Of a stretch of 64,000 nucleotides of DNA, positions 11,468 to 23,835 are shown one piece after another. Below the pieces are notes generated by a model, which did not search any database, was not told where the DNA came from, and saw nothing but the letters and a program-made list of their open reading frames with translations. Position 1 is the first letter of the stretch. Each line of letters starts with the position of its first letter. Both the position numbers and the translations under genes were made by a program. Location of the stretch: contig CM059622.1 of the NCBI GenBank assembly GCA_030435675.1, forward strand, positions 13,888,001 to 13,952,000, read 5' to 3'. This stretch comes from Steinernema hermaphroditum (taxonomy: Eukaryota; Nematoda; Chromadorea; Rhabditida; Steinernematidae).

Positions 11468-13565
11468 TCAGCAGCTTGATTCATTCAGCAGCGCAGTAAT
11501 GTCGGCTTCTTCAGTCACAGGAGCAAAATTCTCAGTTTCCCCGGAAAATGCAATAGGTTGGTAGCCTCCATACACTTCTAAAAACACTTCATGGTGTACG
11601 CAGTGCGAGAACAGATCAGTGCTGAGAAGCGAATAGTAAGATTCCTAGAATAACGGAAATTTTTGGTATTTGACCTTCAGCACTTACGAAATCTTCTTTC
11701 GTCACAGCACAACGGAAGATGGGCCGGAAACACTTCTCGTAGGGAAAACAAGAGTGTAGATTCTTACGCATGAACGGTACAAATACTTTGAGGAAGAGGG
11801 AAGCGGCCTTTACAGCAGTGGGCGATCGATCTGAATCCATGAGCCTGTCGAGCCACGACAGAACTGATCTGAAGTTTTTCTTCAGAACTTGTACGCACCA
11901 GTTCAGCTAAATTGCAATATGTACAACCTTATTCTTCCCTAGAGACACCTGTGCGATCGATAAATTTTGCCTCAGATCGTTGAAGGCGCTCAAAATTTCG
12001 TTTCCATAAACACAGAGTGCATCCCACTGATTGATTTCCAGGTTCGAAACGGTGTCGCCGTCAGCAGTCGCAGAACTGTCGACAGTGGTATCGACGAAGT
12101 CAATGACTCCAGCTTCGTTAGTTAGCCTGAAATACAAAACAACAAATGAGTGGTGTGACTACAGTTGAAAGCATACGCAACGTGTCTTGTAGAGCGCCTT
12201 CCAAGCTCCCTCTTCACAGGCACATTCAGCGGCACGCGCTTGGAGAAGAATATATAATGAACCTACACAGTAGTAGCGGCTTCGACTTTTGAATTGAAGT
12301 AGCACTTGAAAATATCGTCAAGCTGGTTGATGATAAGGTTTCTGAAGTCCAGTCCCATATGACCGAACGAATACGCAAACGCCATCAGCTTCGACACCAC
12401 GTCGTTCATGTCAACAGGTTTCTTGTTCTCGGCCAATTTAATGTGCTCGAACAAACGACTCAGGGTTCTCAGTGCCCACTGCTGGAGAAGGACACTCTGA
12501 GCCGCCGGCTTCCACTGTTCCCATCGAGGATCAACGGCCACATCCTAAAAAAAGCGCATCTTGAGCTGTTCCGTACTGGCTAGCTTACAAATCTCCTGTG
12601 GAAGTCATCCTTCGGGAACACAGCTAAATACAGAACCATGGTTTCGTACATGCATTCTCTGTAGATATCCACTGCGTGCTGCAAGAAATTGGGTGCACCC
12701 ATGACGGCAATTATTTGTTTCTCCAAGTAGAGGTCGCGGTACTGTAGAATCGTAACACGTAGCTGAGTCGGGGAAATGGATGGAATTTTGCTGATGTTGT
12801 TAACAACTTGGATCGCGGTAGCCAGATCAACTGGGCCGGAAAACTTATTGAACAATTCGTCGAGGAGCCCGTGACGGGCTTTATTTAGGACATTAACGAC
12901 TACCTAAAATCACTTGAATAAAACTCATCAACTTGACCTACTCGAACTACAGGACTTTTCGTTAGGCTCCGTTGTTCCAGCTGTGAACTGTAGTTAGTAA
13001 GGGAGTATGCCGCATCGTAGTATCCAGCGTAAACACACTTCTTCAACGTCTAAAAAGCAGAAATTAACAAGTATCTCTAATTAGAAGAGTCACATCAGGC
13101 ATACTGAACAGATCCCATAACGGACTGTCGGATGAAGTGGCCTTCCTAAGAGTTGCCAGCTCATCTGCTTCCTGCTTGGAATCGGCGTAAAATTGTTTAA
13201 TATCCTGTACGAGATGGGCCACTTCATCTTTCAACTTTGGCATCGTTTCATTCATGTCAGAGAACTGAAATCACTCAAAAAATTGACTGGAAACCATGGA
13301 AAGATCACCATCGCTCTGTTCAGTTCGGCTGTTCGCCCAATATCCGCATAGGTTCGGTAGTTATGGAAAGCCAACACTCCGATTTCGTCTTGCACGTGGC
13401 GGATGTGTGAGAAAAGCGCTAAACGCTCCACCCCTGAAAAAGTCAAGAAACCATGAAACAGGAAAATAAACGAAAAGACCTACGGAGTCGGCTCACACTG
13501 AGAACCTTCAGGTCATCTTCAGCTCTTGTCGCCGTCAAAGCAGATCGAGAACTTGGCGTCACCAT
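11468..13565 (-). CDS. cogc-8: Conserved oligomeric Golgi complex subunit 8
   Basis: Minus-strand gene with about ten exons, starting at 13565 and stopping at 11468. The N-terminal part has the COG8 pattern LALFSHIRHVQDEIGVLAF and a coiled-coil region. The middle contains YRDLYLEK followed by VDIYRECMYETMVLYLAVF, which I recognise as the most conserved COG8 block. Next comes a helical region (LSRLFEHIKL, FAYSFGHMGLDFR) and an acidic end. COG8 is in lobe B of the COG tether, which acts at Golgi membranes in retrograde vesicle docking. Introns are 40-60 bp with normal ends. I expect it to be functional. Confidence 0.8.
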
Positions 13566-14197
13566 TGTTTAAGACTTACCACATCTGAAAACATAAAGGT
13601 TACAAAGAGAAAGAACGCAGTAGATGGGAAGGAATAGATTCAAAGCCGCGCAAACCATTAAACAATAAGCAAGAAACCTGACAGGGGAGGCCACACGCAT
13701 TGGACTCTAGATTCTAGGGGTAGGCTTTCAGATTCTACGACCTCCAGAGTACTTTCCGTAACAGCATTTTTCATTCTCGGGTCAAAATTACTTTTGTTGA
13801 TTTGGTATGTCGTGATTTGATGCATTTTGATTGTAAACTGAGTAAAAAATGAAATTATTTAGATATGTGAGTGTAACAATGAGTACCCAACTCTGCCAAA
13901 CCGTCCTGTGCCCCAACTCTACCGGTCCTGGACTCCCGCGGGAACAATTCCTGAAGCACATGATAACGCACCACTCGTCAACTACATGGTACGGAAAATT
14001 TGTAGATTTCTTTGCAATATTTAAATGACCTCTATTCCCTATGAACGACACTGCCTTCCCTGAGTATCGTCTCTGAATAGAATCAAAGAAACAACATCGA
14101 AAACTGTGACAATACTAGATAATCATTCTAGCTTCCTAAAGGGGCACCGTACGATCGAAAGGCGTACGACAACAACATAGGAAGCATAACACCGTGG
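13566..14197. other. Intergenic, nothing recognised
   Basis: Contains the divergent 5' regions of COG8 (-) and the GIY-YIG gene (+). No conserved frame is seen. Confidence 0.5.
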
Positions 14198-14755
14198 ATG
14201 ACTGTGAAGATGGCGAAGTACATCACCACGGATGGAGAAGATGCTTATCCCAACGCCACCGCTGACATAAAAATGGCGGTCAATTATATCGAGAACGCCG
14301 CCAAGTACAAACTCTCCGACAGAGCAGGAGTTCTCGACGCCGGACGAAGATTCCATACGTATCTTCTTCTGGACCCCACTCGGCTGCCAGAGGGATTTGA
14401 TCCTGAGAAAATCGGCTTCTCTGATTTCCTTCGTGCCGTCTTCTACATAGGGAAAGCGACTGGTGATCGATATTCCGCCGAAGATGCTGCACTCGTCTAC
14501 GAAGACGCCATGATGGAATGTTTTCCTGAAGGTTTCCTGGTTAACGATAAAAAGGGACATGGGAATCTGGCCGCGATTCTCGATTCGTATGGAAAGCAAG
14601 CCCACTCGCAGAAGCTTTCTCCGCTTCGTAGTATGAAGGAGATAAAGGTGAAGATTGGAGCCTACCTCCTATGCAAGAAATGGCAGATTTTCCAACTTGA
14701 GAAGTCCAACGAAATATCCGCCAGCAATGTTCAGCTGCTGAAAGCGGTACAATGA
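14198..14755 (+). CDS. Stand-alone GIY-YIG-domain protein, LEM-3/ANKLE1-like
   Basis: A 185-residue single-exon frame. Residues 54-90 contain TYLLLDPTRLP and, further on, FLRAVFYIGKATGDR. This is the divergent GIY-YIG arrangement of the ANKLE1/LEM-3 nucleases, in which the first motif is Y-x-LLDP and the second FYxGK. Those proteins cut branched DNA but also carry ankyrin repeats and a LEM domain, neither of which is present here. It is therefore either a short derivative, a separate gene born from the 3' end of a LEM-3 gene, or a distant relative. The usual catalytic Arg has a candidate in GDR after the second motif. An AATAAA signal follows the stop. The name is a motif-level guess. Confidence 0.5.
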   Translation: MTVKMAKYITTDGEDAYPNATADIKMAVNYIENAAKYKLSDRAGVLDAGRRFHTYLLLDPTRLPEGFDPEKIGFSDFLRAVFYIGKATGDRYSAEDAALVYEDAMMECFPEGFLVNDKKGHGNLAAILDSYGKQAHSQKLSPLRSMKEIKVKIGAYLLCKKWQIFQLEKSNEISASNVQLLKAVQ

Positions 14756-14850
14756 GTTCGGGAAAGAGCGCGTGTTGTGCGTCACCCCTGAATGGAAATA
14801 AACGTTATTTCAACACCGTGAATACAAAAACAACGTAAACAACACATCCC

Positions 14851-15180
14851 TCACATCCTTCTCTTCTTCTTATTCGATCCCAACCGCGTTTGAGCTTCTT
14901 CCGAACCATGCAGAACGTCCGATGAACGGCGCTTGGCTGCATTCTTGAGCTCCACCTTGTACTTCGTCTGTTGCAGCTCTTTCAGGCGAAGATATGTTTT
15001 GACGACCTTCTGGCGCTCCTCCATTAGCGCCTCGGACTCAACTTCGATTTTCTGTCTCTTCTCGATGGCTTCCTGCTGTTGCGCCTTCAGTTTGGTGATC
15101 TTCGCCAGCAAACGCTTCTTCTTTTCCAGCTCGTTCAACTGTCCGAGCGTTCTCAGTGCGTTTCGCTGTCCGAAAGCCAT
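14851..15180 (-). CDS. Small basic coiled-coil protein
   Basis: A 109-residue minus-strand frame beginning MAFGQRNALRTLGQ. An acceptor (TTTTTCAG) lies four bases before the start codon, which points to spliced-leader trans-splicing and supports this ATG. Residues 15-75 are a continuous charged coiled coil. The end is basic (NKKKRRM) and could be a nuclear signal. It is convergent with the GIY-YIG gene, with 95 bases between the stops. I do not recognise the family. Confidence 0.6.
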   Translation of the reverse strand: MAFGQRNALRTLGQLNELEKKKRLLAKITKLKAQQQEAIEKRQKIEVESEALMEERQKVVKTYLRLKELQQTKYKVELKNAAKRRSSDVLHGSEEAQTRLGSNKKKRRM

Positions 15181-15411
15181 TTGCCTGAAAAATAACAAAG
15201 CAAGAGTTTGAATCACGATTTTTTAGCATTCAGCGAATAAATAAATAAAGCGCGACATAGACGAAACCCTAATTATATGGAAGGTGGCTCAGAATGCAGC
15301 GCCGTGGATCAGAAGAACGCGCCACAGACTCTCTATTTTACCCTTTGCAGACACCAAAATGAGACATAAGTAGACAAAAGCAAACTCCGTGCCACGTGTC
15401 TCCATTCACCA

Positions 15412-16557
15412 ATGTCGACTAACCTCCAACCGGTCGTTCTCGCGATGGCGACGCTACTGATCCTCTCGCAAGCATCTCCTCTGGAATACTTCTCATTTGC
15501 CAGACCCGGACACTCACCTTGGCTCACAAAGTTGACCGAGCAGGAAAACGATGATGTAAAGCGCCACTGCGGAATCGAAACTCACGGAAACAATAGTTCA
15601 GTCCCACTGCAGAAACATTTTTCAGCACATTTCCGTTTCAGAAGAACAGGAGTTCAAAATCGCTGGCGGTTTCCGGGCAGAAGTTGGGCAATTCCCGTGG
15701 GCGGTTTCGCTTGCTTTCGATGGGTAAATGTGAAACATTAGAGCAACACACACAAAATTTTATCTTGCAGGCAAAGCTCTTGCGGCGGAACGATCATTAG
15801 CCCGAGACACTTCATTAGCGCTGCCCACTGCTTTTTTACTTACACCGACAAAACTCTCCCCTGCAAGTTAGTAAAAATTTGGTTGAGATTAATAACAAGG
15901 CTTGCAGGAACATGAAACCACTGGAAAATTTGTTCGATATGGAGGTCCACTACGGCGGTACGTGCACACGTGCAGAGCAAGGAACACATTGCACTGGGCG
16001 CAACACGAGAGTCGTGCGAATCAGGAAAGTGCGCTTTCTCAGGAAATTTCACGACGAGGAATGTGAAAAAGGACACGATTTCGCCATCGCTGAAATCGAC
16101 GGACAGTTAGAATTTGACGATCATGCGAAGCCTATATGTCTTCCTTCCAAACAGATCCACAATCTGAAAGCATATTCAACATTCACCAACTACGGTTTCG
16201 GACAAAACTATGGTTAGCAAAAAAAAAGTATTTCTACTTAATTGAAATAAACTCGTTTTAGGTGGAATACGGTCCGCTTTCCTGCAATACATTGACTTGC
16301 CTAAGGATTCGGTATACAAATGCTTAAAGCCACACACGGACACCGTCTGTGTGCGTACCACCGGCAAAAGAATAGGAATATGTCATGGCGACAGCGGATC
16401 CGGATTCCAAGCCCGACGCATCAGCGATACACGTATTGTCCTCATGGGACCACACTCAAGCGGAGACGGCTGCGGAAACGGCAATGTATTCAAAAGTACT
16501 CATGTGGTCCATCACCTTGAGGACGTTTGTAATGAAACCGGAGTGTGCTACGATTAG
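15412..16557 (+). CDS. Secreted chymotrypsin-fold serine protease, copy 2
   Basis: Five exons: 15412-15595, 15642-15723, 15771-15866, 15908-16212 and 16262-16557. It is the paralogue of the protease at 9328-10475, sharing the HSPWL pro-region motif, the EVHYGGTCTR loop and FTxYGFG. Signal peptide AMATLLILSQAS. Active-site residues are His in SAAHC, Asp in GHDFAIAEID and Ser in CHGDSGSGF. As in copy 1, the S1-determining position is Gly and the serine is followed by GSG. Equivalent splice positions in both genes support a tandem origin with other genes now lying between. The expected product is a secreted endopeptidase. Confidence 0.9.
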
Positions 16558-16643
16558 CGGATTTATTACTACACCGAATAATAATAATAGAAATAATAAT
16601 CAATAGACATAATAAATAAGAATGAGATACAATGGGTGTTAGA

Positions 16644-18028
16644 TTAATGGTGGAACAAGTCGAACTTCTGTTGCAGAAGGGACTTCCTCGTCGTGATTAG
16701 GCGGCGCCACCAGGGCATGAGCATCGCCGTGTGAATGTCTGGCCTCCGGTTTGGATCGTATGTCAGTAGCTGGTCCAACGTCCATTGGCACGACTCTCCA
16801 TAAACAGGCTGGACAAGGACACGCTGCCGCTGCTGCTCGAGAACGTGCGCGTTGGACGTGTCGTCAGGATCGTCGTAGAACGGCATGGCGTTGTTGATTA
16901 GCACAGCTGCTATTACTCCAACGGACCTTAAATAGTTTCGATATGACTGCAGTTGACAAACTGGCACACTTACCAAACGTCGGCCTTGAATGGGTCGTAT
17001 TCGCGGTTCTCCAGAATTTCCGGGGCTGAGTAGAGTCGCGACCCACAGTGGGTTGATGACATGGCCCGACGATTGCGGATCTGAAAAATACAAGTTTATG
17101 TTCGAGCTTGAACGACTACAACATACCGTAACGCAGAACCCAAAGTCAGTCAGCTTAACAACATCATTATCGAAGAGCAGGCAGTTTTCCAGCTTCAGAT
17201 CACGGTGGGCCATGCTGTGTGTATGTAAGTAGTCCACTGCCTTTACGATCTGGGACATCCAGAAGGTGGTTCGGACGTACCCAACACGGCCAATTTGCTG
17301 CACTACGCGAAGAAGATCACCGTATGGCGCCAACTCCGAGAACATTGCCATAGTATTATTTCCTTGGACGATTCCATACAGACGTGCCAGGTTTGGGTGG
17401 TCTATCTGCTTCCAACATTCGACTTCGCGGGGGAGAAACTTCTTGAGATAGTCTTCGCCGATGTCTGTGAGGTTCATGGATTTGATGGCTATCTGAAGCG
17501 AATTCTTGATTATGTAAAAGAAGGGCATCTAGCTCACTATGCGCTTGTTGCACCATCCTACGTACACTTTGCTGAACTGGCCCTCGCCAAGTTTTGACCC
17601 GAGCACAAAACCGTCTTTGGCTTTGTTGGCGGCCAGATCCTTCACCGAGTTAAAATTCTGCCTGGCGGGCGAGCACATTTTCTTCTGCAAGTAGTACGCA
17701 AACGTGCGATTTTGATTGGCCTAAAAACTATGCAAAATTTTCTGGCCGATACTCAGAAGTAGCATACCTCTTCTGACATGTCATGTCTGCACCGGTTTAC
17801 GGCCATGGAGTACTCCTCCTCAGGGTGTACAAACTGCGAGCCGGCATCCAGCTGGATGTATCCGAATGGGTCCATCTTCGGATAGAGTGCTGGGTACATC
17901 GGTAGTGGCGGGGGCATCGACTGCAACGATGGCATCTGCATTCTTGCGGCGAGACGGCGATGAGCTGGCGGGTGCAAACGGCGGCGGAACGTGGCTTGCT
18001 TAACTCCACGATACAGAATGACTCCCAT
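16644..18028 (-). CDS. Protein kinase, testis-specific serine kinase (TSSK)-like
   Basis: Minus-strand gene with about six exons. The N-terminus is proline- and methionine-rich, then the kinase domain starts with LGSKLGEGQFSKVY (Gly loop). It continues through IAIKSM (ATP Lys), REVECWKQIDHPNL (helix C Glu), MAHRDLKLENCLL (catalytic loop), LTDFGF (Mg-binding Asp) and HCGSRLYSAPEIL (activation segment end). LTDFGF and CGSxxYxAPE are typical of the TSSK branch, which phosphorylates Ser/Thr in the male germ line. The kinase residues all look intact. The start at 18028 is one of several possible in-frame ATGs. The gene is divergent from the Argonaute, with under 500 bases between them. Confidence 0.8.
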
Positions 18029-18496
18029 GCAACAGCTCGATCGCCTTTTAAAGACGTTGAGCTGTCTAAGAGACGGATAGACCATACATACTGTACGCGC
18101 AAAGTAGATGTGTCTGAAATTTGAACTTATAGACGTAGACAAATCAAAGTTCGCACTTTCAGGCAGTAGTTTTGCAGCAGCTAATTCTCACCTGTCTAGA
18201 GCTCGAACCAGAGACACTGTCTATGAGACAGTGAGGAAAGCGAGCATGCGAGTTATACTAGAGCGAATAGTTTGTCTCGGTCTCAAAACGCAGACATGTT
18301 ATGTTTTGAATTCAGACTACGCTGAGTATCATTTGTCTCGCCCATGAGCGAACGCGGTCGTGGGGTTCGTCACTCCTCTGCAGGGCTTCTCGATTTTTTG
18401 CACGATTCATGTTGCTCGCTAGCTCGCACCCTTCGTGATTGTATTTACTTTAGCTCTGGTAAGTAATTTTGTTCCGTGTTTCAGAGCTTAACTGAG
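18029..18496. promoter_or_regulatory. Shared divergent promoter, kinase / Argonaute
   Basis: About 470 bases between two divergent start codons. It holds a perfect 8-bp inverted repeat (CACTGTCTATGAGACAGTG, about 18217-18235) and, just before the Argonaute start, a TTTCAG acceptor 11 bases upstream of the ATG, likely a trans-splice site. Confidence 0.4.
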
Positions 18497-21400
18497 ATGG
18501 ACCTCAACAAGAAAATGGAGAAGCTCACAGTGAGCGACAAAGGAAATGTAGGACCAGTTTGACATCTTCGACATTTTTGACCGTGTTCGTTTTAGCACAA
18601 CGAGCCAGCTTCGCAATTCAAAGGCCGTGTGCAAGTTGTTTCATCATACTGTGAGATCAGTATTGGCCAGAAAGCACACTGCTTCCGATACGAAGTTGAC
18701 ATCATCGCTACCTCGCCTAAAGGACAAGAGAAGAACCTGACGAGAGGACCATCGGATGATGGAGCAGCTTCACTTCGACGCCAGCTTTGCAACGAACTCT
18801 TTCGCGCCGCCACCAAGAAGTCGAACGGATTCGGTTCAAACAGAGGAACGAAGCTGCCTACTGTCTACGATGGACGCAGTACGCTCTTCCTCCCGTTCGA
18901 ACTCAAAATGGACACCGAGCTGGTTGTTACCTTGGATGAAGACGCGGACTATGCTGAGATGTCTGAAGAGACATTGTTCACCTTGGACCCCAGTGACATT
19001 ATTCGTGTGCGTCTCGCGCCCACCACTCGCTCCGCTTTCAAGATGGATCTGCAAGAAGAGATGACCAAGGTCGAAGTACTGGATGCTGAAGACGAGTCCT
19101 CCCGTGATCGCTCGTTCCGCACCTTCCTCGAGATGCTTACAAGCGTACAAGCGGTCAACAGCGGCTCCCATACTGCTCTGGGCGTCGGAAACTTCTTTGA
19201 CAACGATCCTAAACTGACGCAGGATATCGGCGATGGAAAGTACCTGCGCCCTGGATTGTCAAAGGGTGTTCGCGTCGTTGAAAAGGACGGTCGGCCCTAT
19301 CCCGCTCTTGTTCTTGATGGTATGTGGCGTGTCTGCAAAGACCATGGTATGACCGTTTCATTCCAGCCAAAAGTAGCGCCTTTTTCAAGCCTCAGAATCT
19401 TGTTGACTCCGTCTTAGAACTTGGGAAGAAATCGAAGAGCGAAGATGATATGTGGAAGTCTGCTCGTTTCCAGTTCAAGGATGTGCGCGTCGTCACCAAC
19501 CAGACCGACAAGTACAACAAGGGAAAATCGTTCCCGATTCGCGGCATCACCAAGCTTCCAGCAACTGAAGTCTTCGTAAAGAATAAGCGCTTTGAAGGAT
19601 CTCTGGCCGACTACTACACCAAAATCCTCAAGATCAAGCTGCGTTACCCACACTTCATGTGCGTTGAAGCCGACGTTCCCGGACCTAAAAAGGAGTTCTT
19701 CCCAATCGAAGTTCTCTTCGTAGCCCCCAACCAACGTGTTCCCATTGAGAAAACCGAAGCGAACCAAAGCAGCGTTGTTCTGAAGGCCAATGCAATCAAA
19801 CCTGACCGCCGAGTTAAGAACATTAGGGAGCAAATGGCTCGCATGGGACTCACGAACCCCAACGCCACCATGGAAGAATTCAAGGTATTCGTGTGCCCGG
19901 AATTTATCAAGCTGACTGCCGGAATTCGTGTTGCTCCTGAAATCGCTCTTGGTGATCGCAACGTCCAGATCGACCAGAAGAAGGCAAATTGGACTCGTGA
20001 GGCAAATGGCGCCACCTTTACGCAAGAGTCGCTTGCGCTGGAGCAATGGGCTATCCTCTTTTCCAGCGGTGACCCAAGAATGATTGAGTAAGTACCTTCA
20101 AATCTACGTCACCTAGTAATGCCCTCCGTTTCAGGCAATTTGCCCGCCGTTTTGTTGCTGCTGCTAATCGCCGCGGATTTATCGTGAGCGATCCCCAGTT
20201 GGTTCGGTTCACCAACGATTTTGAAAGAACTCTTACCGAGTGTGCCGACCAGGGCATTCGTTTCATCATGCTTATCGATCCCAAATACGTCAAGTCACAT
20301 GAGTCCCTCAAGCTTTTCGAACGTCTCTGCTGCGTCCTCACTCAACACGTCAGCTTGGAACGTGTTATGGACGTCATCCAGAAAAATTCTCGCTTGACAC
20401 TGGGTATGTCTTTCCAATCATCAGTCCCAGTCAGTTTTTCCTTCAGATAACATCTTGAGCAAGACGCACATGAAGCTCGGTGGACTGAACTACGCCCCAA
20501 TCATTGAGAACGTTGCAAACCGATTTGCGTTGGAGAGTGGAGAAGTTCTCGTGATTGGATACGATGTCGCCCACCCCACTGCTATGACTGCTCAAGAGCG
20601 CCGCATGTGCCGATCGTTGAATCTTGATGTCAAGTCTCTTGAACCATCGGTTGTTGGTGTAAGTGAATAGCCTGGTTCTTCCTTGATGTTAACTGATCTG
20701 TTCAGATCACCGCCAACTGCAGTGTTAACCCACACGAATTCATCGGTGACTACCACTATCAAACAGCCCGCAAAGAAAGCATTGATGTCAGTATTCTGGA
20801 TGCTCGTATGGTTTGGATTATGCGCATGTTGGAGAACAACCGCCCCGAGCAGTGCCGCCCGAAGCACATTGTGATTATGCGTGACGGAGTCAGCGAGGGC
20901 CAGTACAGCATGGTACATTTCTTATTTATGTTCTTGTCTTGAGTTGTACATTCTGTTTAGGCTGTACGTGATGAAATGGCTGCTCTGCGCGCTGGATTGA
21001 AACTTGTTGACCCTGACTACAATCCGACGTTTACCGTCGTTGTTGCCACCAAACGTCACAACAAGCGCTTCTTTGGAACTGATGGACGTGGTTACGTGAA
21101 CACTGAGCCTGGCACCGTTATTGACAATACCGTCGTACGCAAAGACGTTCCCGAGTTCTTCCTGCAGTCTCACTTCCCACTGCAGGTACACTTCCCAATG
21201 CCCCCTCTGTTATCCAGTTGCTCATTGTAATAATTCTAGGGCACCGTGAAGATTCCGCAATACAACAAGCTCTACGATGACGCCAACTTCACTATGGACG
21301 AACTTCAAGCCTTCGTTAATTGTCTCTGCCACACTCACCAGATTGTCAATCTTGCCGTGTCGATTCCGGAACCCATCTACCAAGCCGATGAACTGGCTAA

Positions 21401-21551
21401 GCGCGGCAAGAACAACTTCAATGAATTGCGCCGTCGTTTCGCTGCTGAAGTTCCTCGTCTCAACGAATCTGGAATCATCGATTGCGGTGCGCTGACCCAG
21501 ATTCTGTCTTACTGGAACTCTCCTCTTGAAGTTGTCCGCTTTACCGCCTAG
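18497..21551 (+). CDS. Argonaute protein, nematode-type, D-E-D-D active site
   Basis: Eight exons (18497-18547, 18596-19319, 19367-20087, 20135-20403, 20447-20658, 20706-20912, 20961-21185, 21240-21551) join without frame breaks to 906 residues. Domain order is N, PAZ, MID and PIWI. The slicer residues can be placed: first Asp in GYDVAHPT, glutamate finger in TARKESID, second Asp in MRDGVSEGQY. The fourth position, His in most slicers, is Asp in PIYQADELAKRG, which gives a D-E-D-D set. That set is chemically plausible for metal-dependent RNA cleavage. GYDVAHP rather than GADVTHP, and the ELAKRG ending, point to a worm-specific Argonaute rather than the miRNA ALG type. It probably acts with small RNAs in the germ line, but this is inferred. 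Confidence 0.92.
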
Positions 21552-21939
21552 AAGTCCCGCTGCATTGATTACCGATTACGCCTCATTTATTTGTTCATTT
21601 GTAGACATGCTTATTGCAGTGGATAAAATGTTGAAATTTATGTTGCGTGTTTGTCCATTGTTGGGGCGTCTCTCTCGTTAGTATCTCTGCACGGTCGTCT
21701 GCTGGGCGAGGTCGTCGTGGTTTTGCTGAACTCGTCGATAAATGGTAGTCAGTGGACAGGCAGATCTACGATCTAGATCTAGAGGCGTTCCGTCTAGGAG
21801 CGATTTAGACAGTCTGCACAAAGCGCTTGTTTGAATTCTCACGTGTCTAGACTTTTGTCTGGTTTTCTGTGAATTGGTGTTCTAAGTATCTAAGCGCAGT
21901 CGGTTTCAGATTCGTTCACGCTACAGCTCTGCATTTAAT
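21552..21939. other. Intergenic, Argonaute to MED20
   Basis: Short spacer on the same strand. No gene seen. Confidence 0.5.
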
Positions 21940-22617
21940 ATGGTTGTCGCATGGTACGCTTCTTGGATTTAGAGTAAAGATCTCTCTCCTTCAGGGTCAT
22001 CGAGTCTCAGAACAATCTAGATGATTTTCACGAGCTCCTGGACAGAAGTCAGTTGGAAGAGTGTGGGCGTTACTCGGTTGACATCGAAGTGTACCGATCG
22101 TCGTTTGTGCAGGGCCACAGGGGATGCTATCTCGTCCACCACTCTAACTATCCGGAGACGACGTTTGTCCACAGCGCCGTTGAAGAAAGAAGAAGCAGAA
22201 CCATAATGGCTGACAAAGGTAGACATGTTCAGGTTGCCGGTGATCATTGTTTGTGTTGTAGGAATTGATCTCATAGTTTCGAAGCTGCTGATGGTCAAAG
22301 ATGATAAGACGACGTACAGCGTCACCGGAAAAGTGTACAGAATCAATGACATCGTGATCAGGATCGGAAGGGCCGTTGTGAACGGCGTCGCCAAGAACGT
22401 GCTGGTCGAACTTGCCTACGAAGCCACGAGTTTTACGCCCCATGGGACGGGTGTGCTGATGAATGCGACGAAGAAGCTGTTTCAACTTGACCAGCAACTC
22501 GTGATGGGGTCTCATCTGCGCCATTACGTCATGTTCCGAGAGACGTTCACACCGTCGGACATTGCGGACCAGTACGTGAATCTTTTCTATCAAATGAGAA
22601 AACGCGCTCCGGTTTGA
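21940..22617 (+). CDS. mdt-20: Mediator complex subunit 20
   Basis: Three exons: 21940-21953, 21995-22218 and 22262-22617. The first exon contributes only four and two-thirds codons. The protein is about 197 residues, near the usual size. The pattern ECGRYSVDIEVYRSSF, then YLVHHSNYPETTF, then a middle loop, KVYRINDIVIRIGRAVVNG and a short helical end follows MED20, a TBP-fold subunit of the Mediator head that bridges activators and RNA polymerase II. No membrane segments or signal. Recognised by pattern; a search would settle it. Confidence 0.7.
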
Positions 22618-23835
22618 TAGTTTGAATAGTTTGTGTTGTTAACTATTGTTGCCAATAATAATAGTGTCCTGTTTAGTCTCCTTGTCAGAGCACTATGAAG
22701 GGATGATGACACCTTGAACGTATAGTCATCGAAGCAACTGTTCTAATTAGATGTCCGATCACAGAACAGTCATCGAATATCCACTTTGACGAATAACAAC
22801 GAACTTTGAATCTTCGACCATTCAAAAGCGTACGTGTACACTCATATATGTGTACACTCACAAAAAGTGCTCCTTTGTGAGGCGTTTTTCGGTCTTTCGG
22901 TTCATCTACCTTTCCAATCTTTAAAGCGTGTTGTGGCTTTTGACTTTGAGAAGAAGTGAGAACGCACAGGTTTGAGGACATGTTCAAGTCATTTAGGGAG
23001 CGTGAACGTGATGGAGGGAGCGCGACTCTGAGCCGTAAGGTTGTAAATAAAAGTTGTAAATATCACGGGACGCCTGTTTATTCCTATCTTCGTTTTCCCT
23101 TTCCCTGTGTAAATAGATTCAAACCGCCAGTTGTGCATTTCACTGTTCTTATGCGTTTAAGTCTCGTTCCGTTATGGTAGTGGAAGCGATAAGAATTGAG
23201 AAGCGATGAAGAAGGTTGAAAGGCCATTTTCAAACGGACCTTTGAAAGAAATAAACCCGATACCTCCACATCCAATTCCGAGTAAAATATGTATTATGAA
23301 AAATATGAAAAAAAATGTAATTGTACCGTTATATCCGTTATCGATCGTGGATATCGATCTAGGGCATAACCTCTTTTGCTTTCCATGATATCTCAGTAAT
23401 ATCTATGCCGCGCACGTCTTCAACTCACGTAAACCCAAGAGAAACCCTTGGGACTCCGAAAGAAGTATCGATCGATACGCATAAAAGACTAAACCGTGCA
23501 TATGTTCATCGCCGACGAAGGTGGAGCGTCCCCGGTGGACTCTCGGCACACTTCTCCCGTCGTTCCAAATTCGCTCCTCGAATTTCCATATACGACCATG
23601 TGCATATCGATTGCTTTTCGCGATGGAACGAAGACGCCGCGCGCGTCGCATCATCGAGTGCGTTCACTGGTTGAAGTGGCGTTTCGTTTTTTGGCGCCCG
23701 AGCGCTTCTCTCGACGGCGACAGCTGCCAGTCGTGTTCCACAGCCGCCGCCGAGAAGCGACTCCATTCGCGCGGCGCCTTTGCCGAACGCCACGTCGCTT
23801 AACTTCCTTTTCAGAAGATACTGAGTTCTTCGCCG
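22618..23835. other. Intergenic and GC-rich leader of RRM gene
   Basis: No frame with splice support. From about 23500 the sequence becomes GC-rich, consistent with the promoter and leader of the next gene. Confidence 0.45.
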
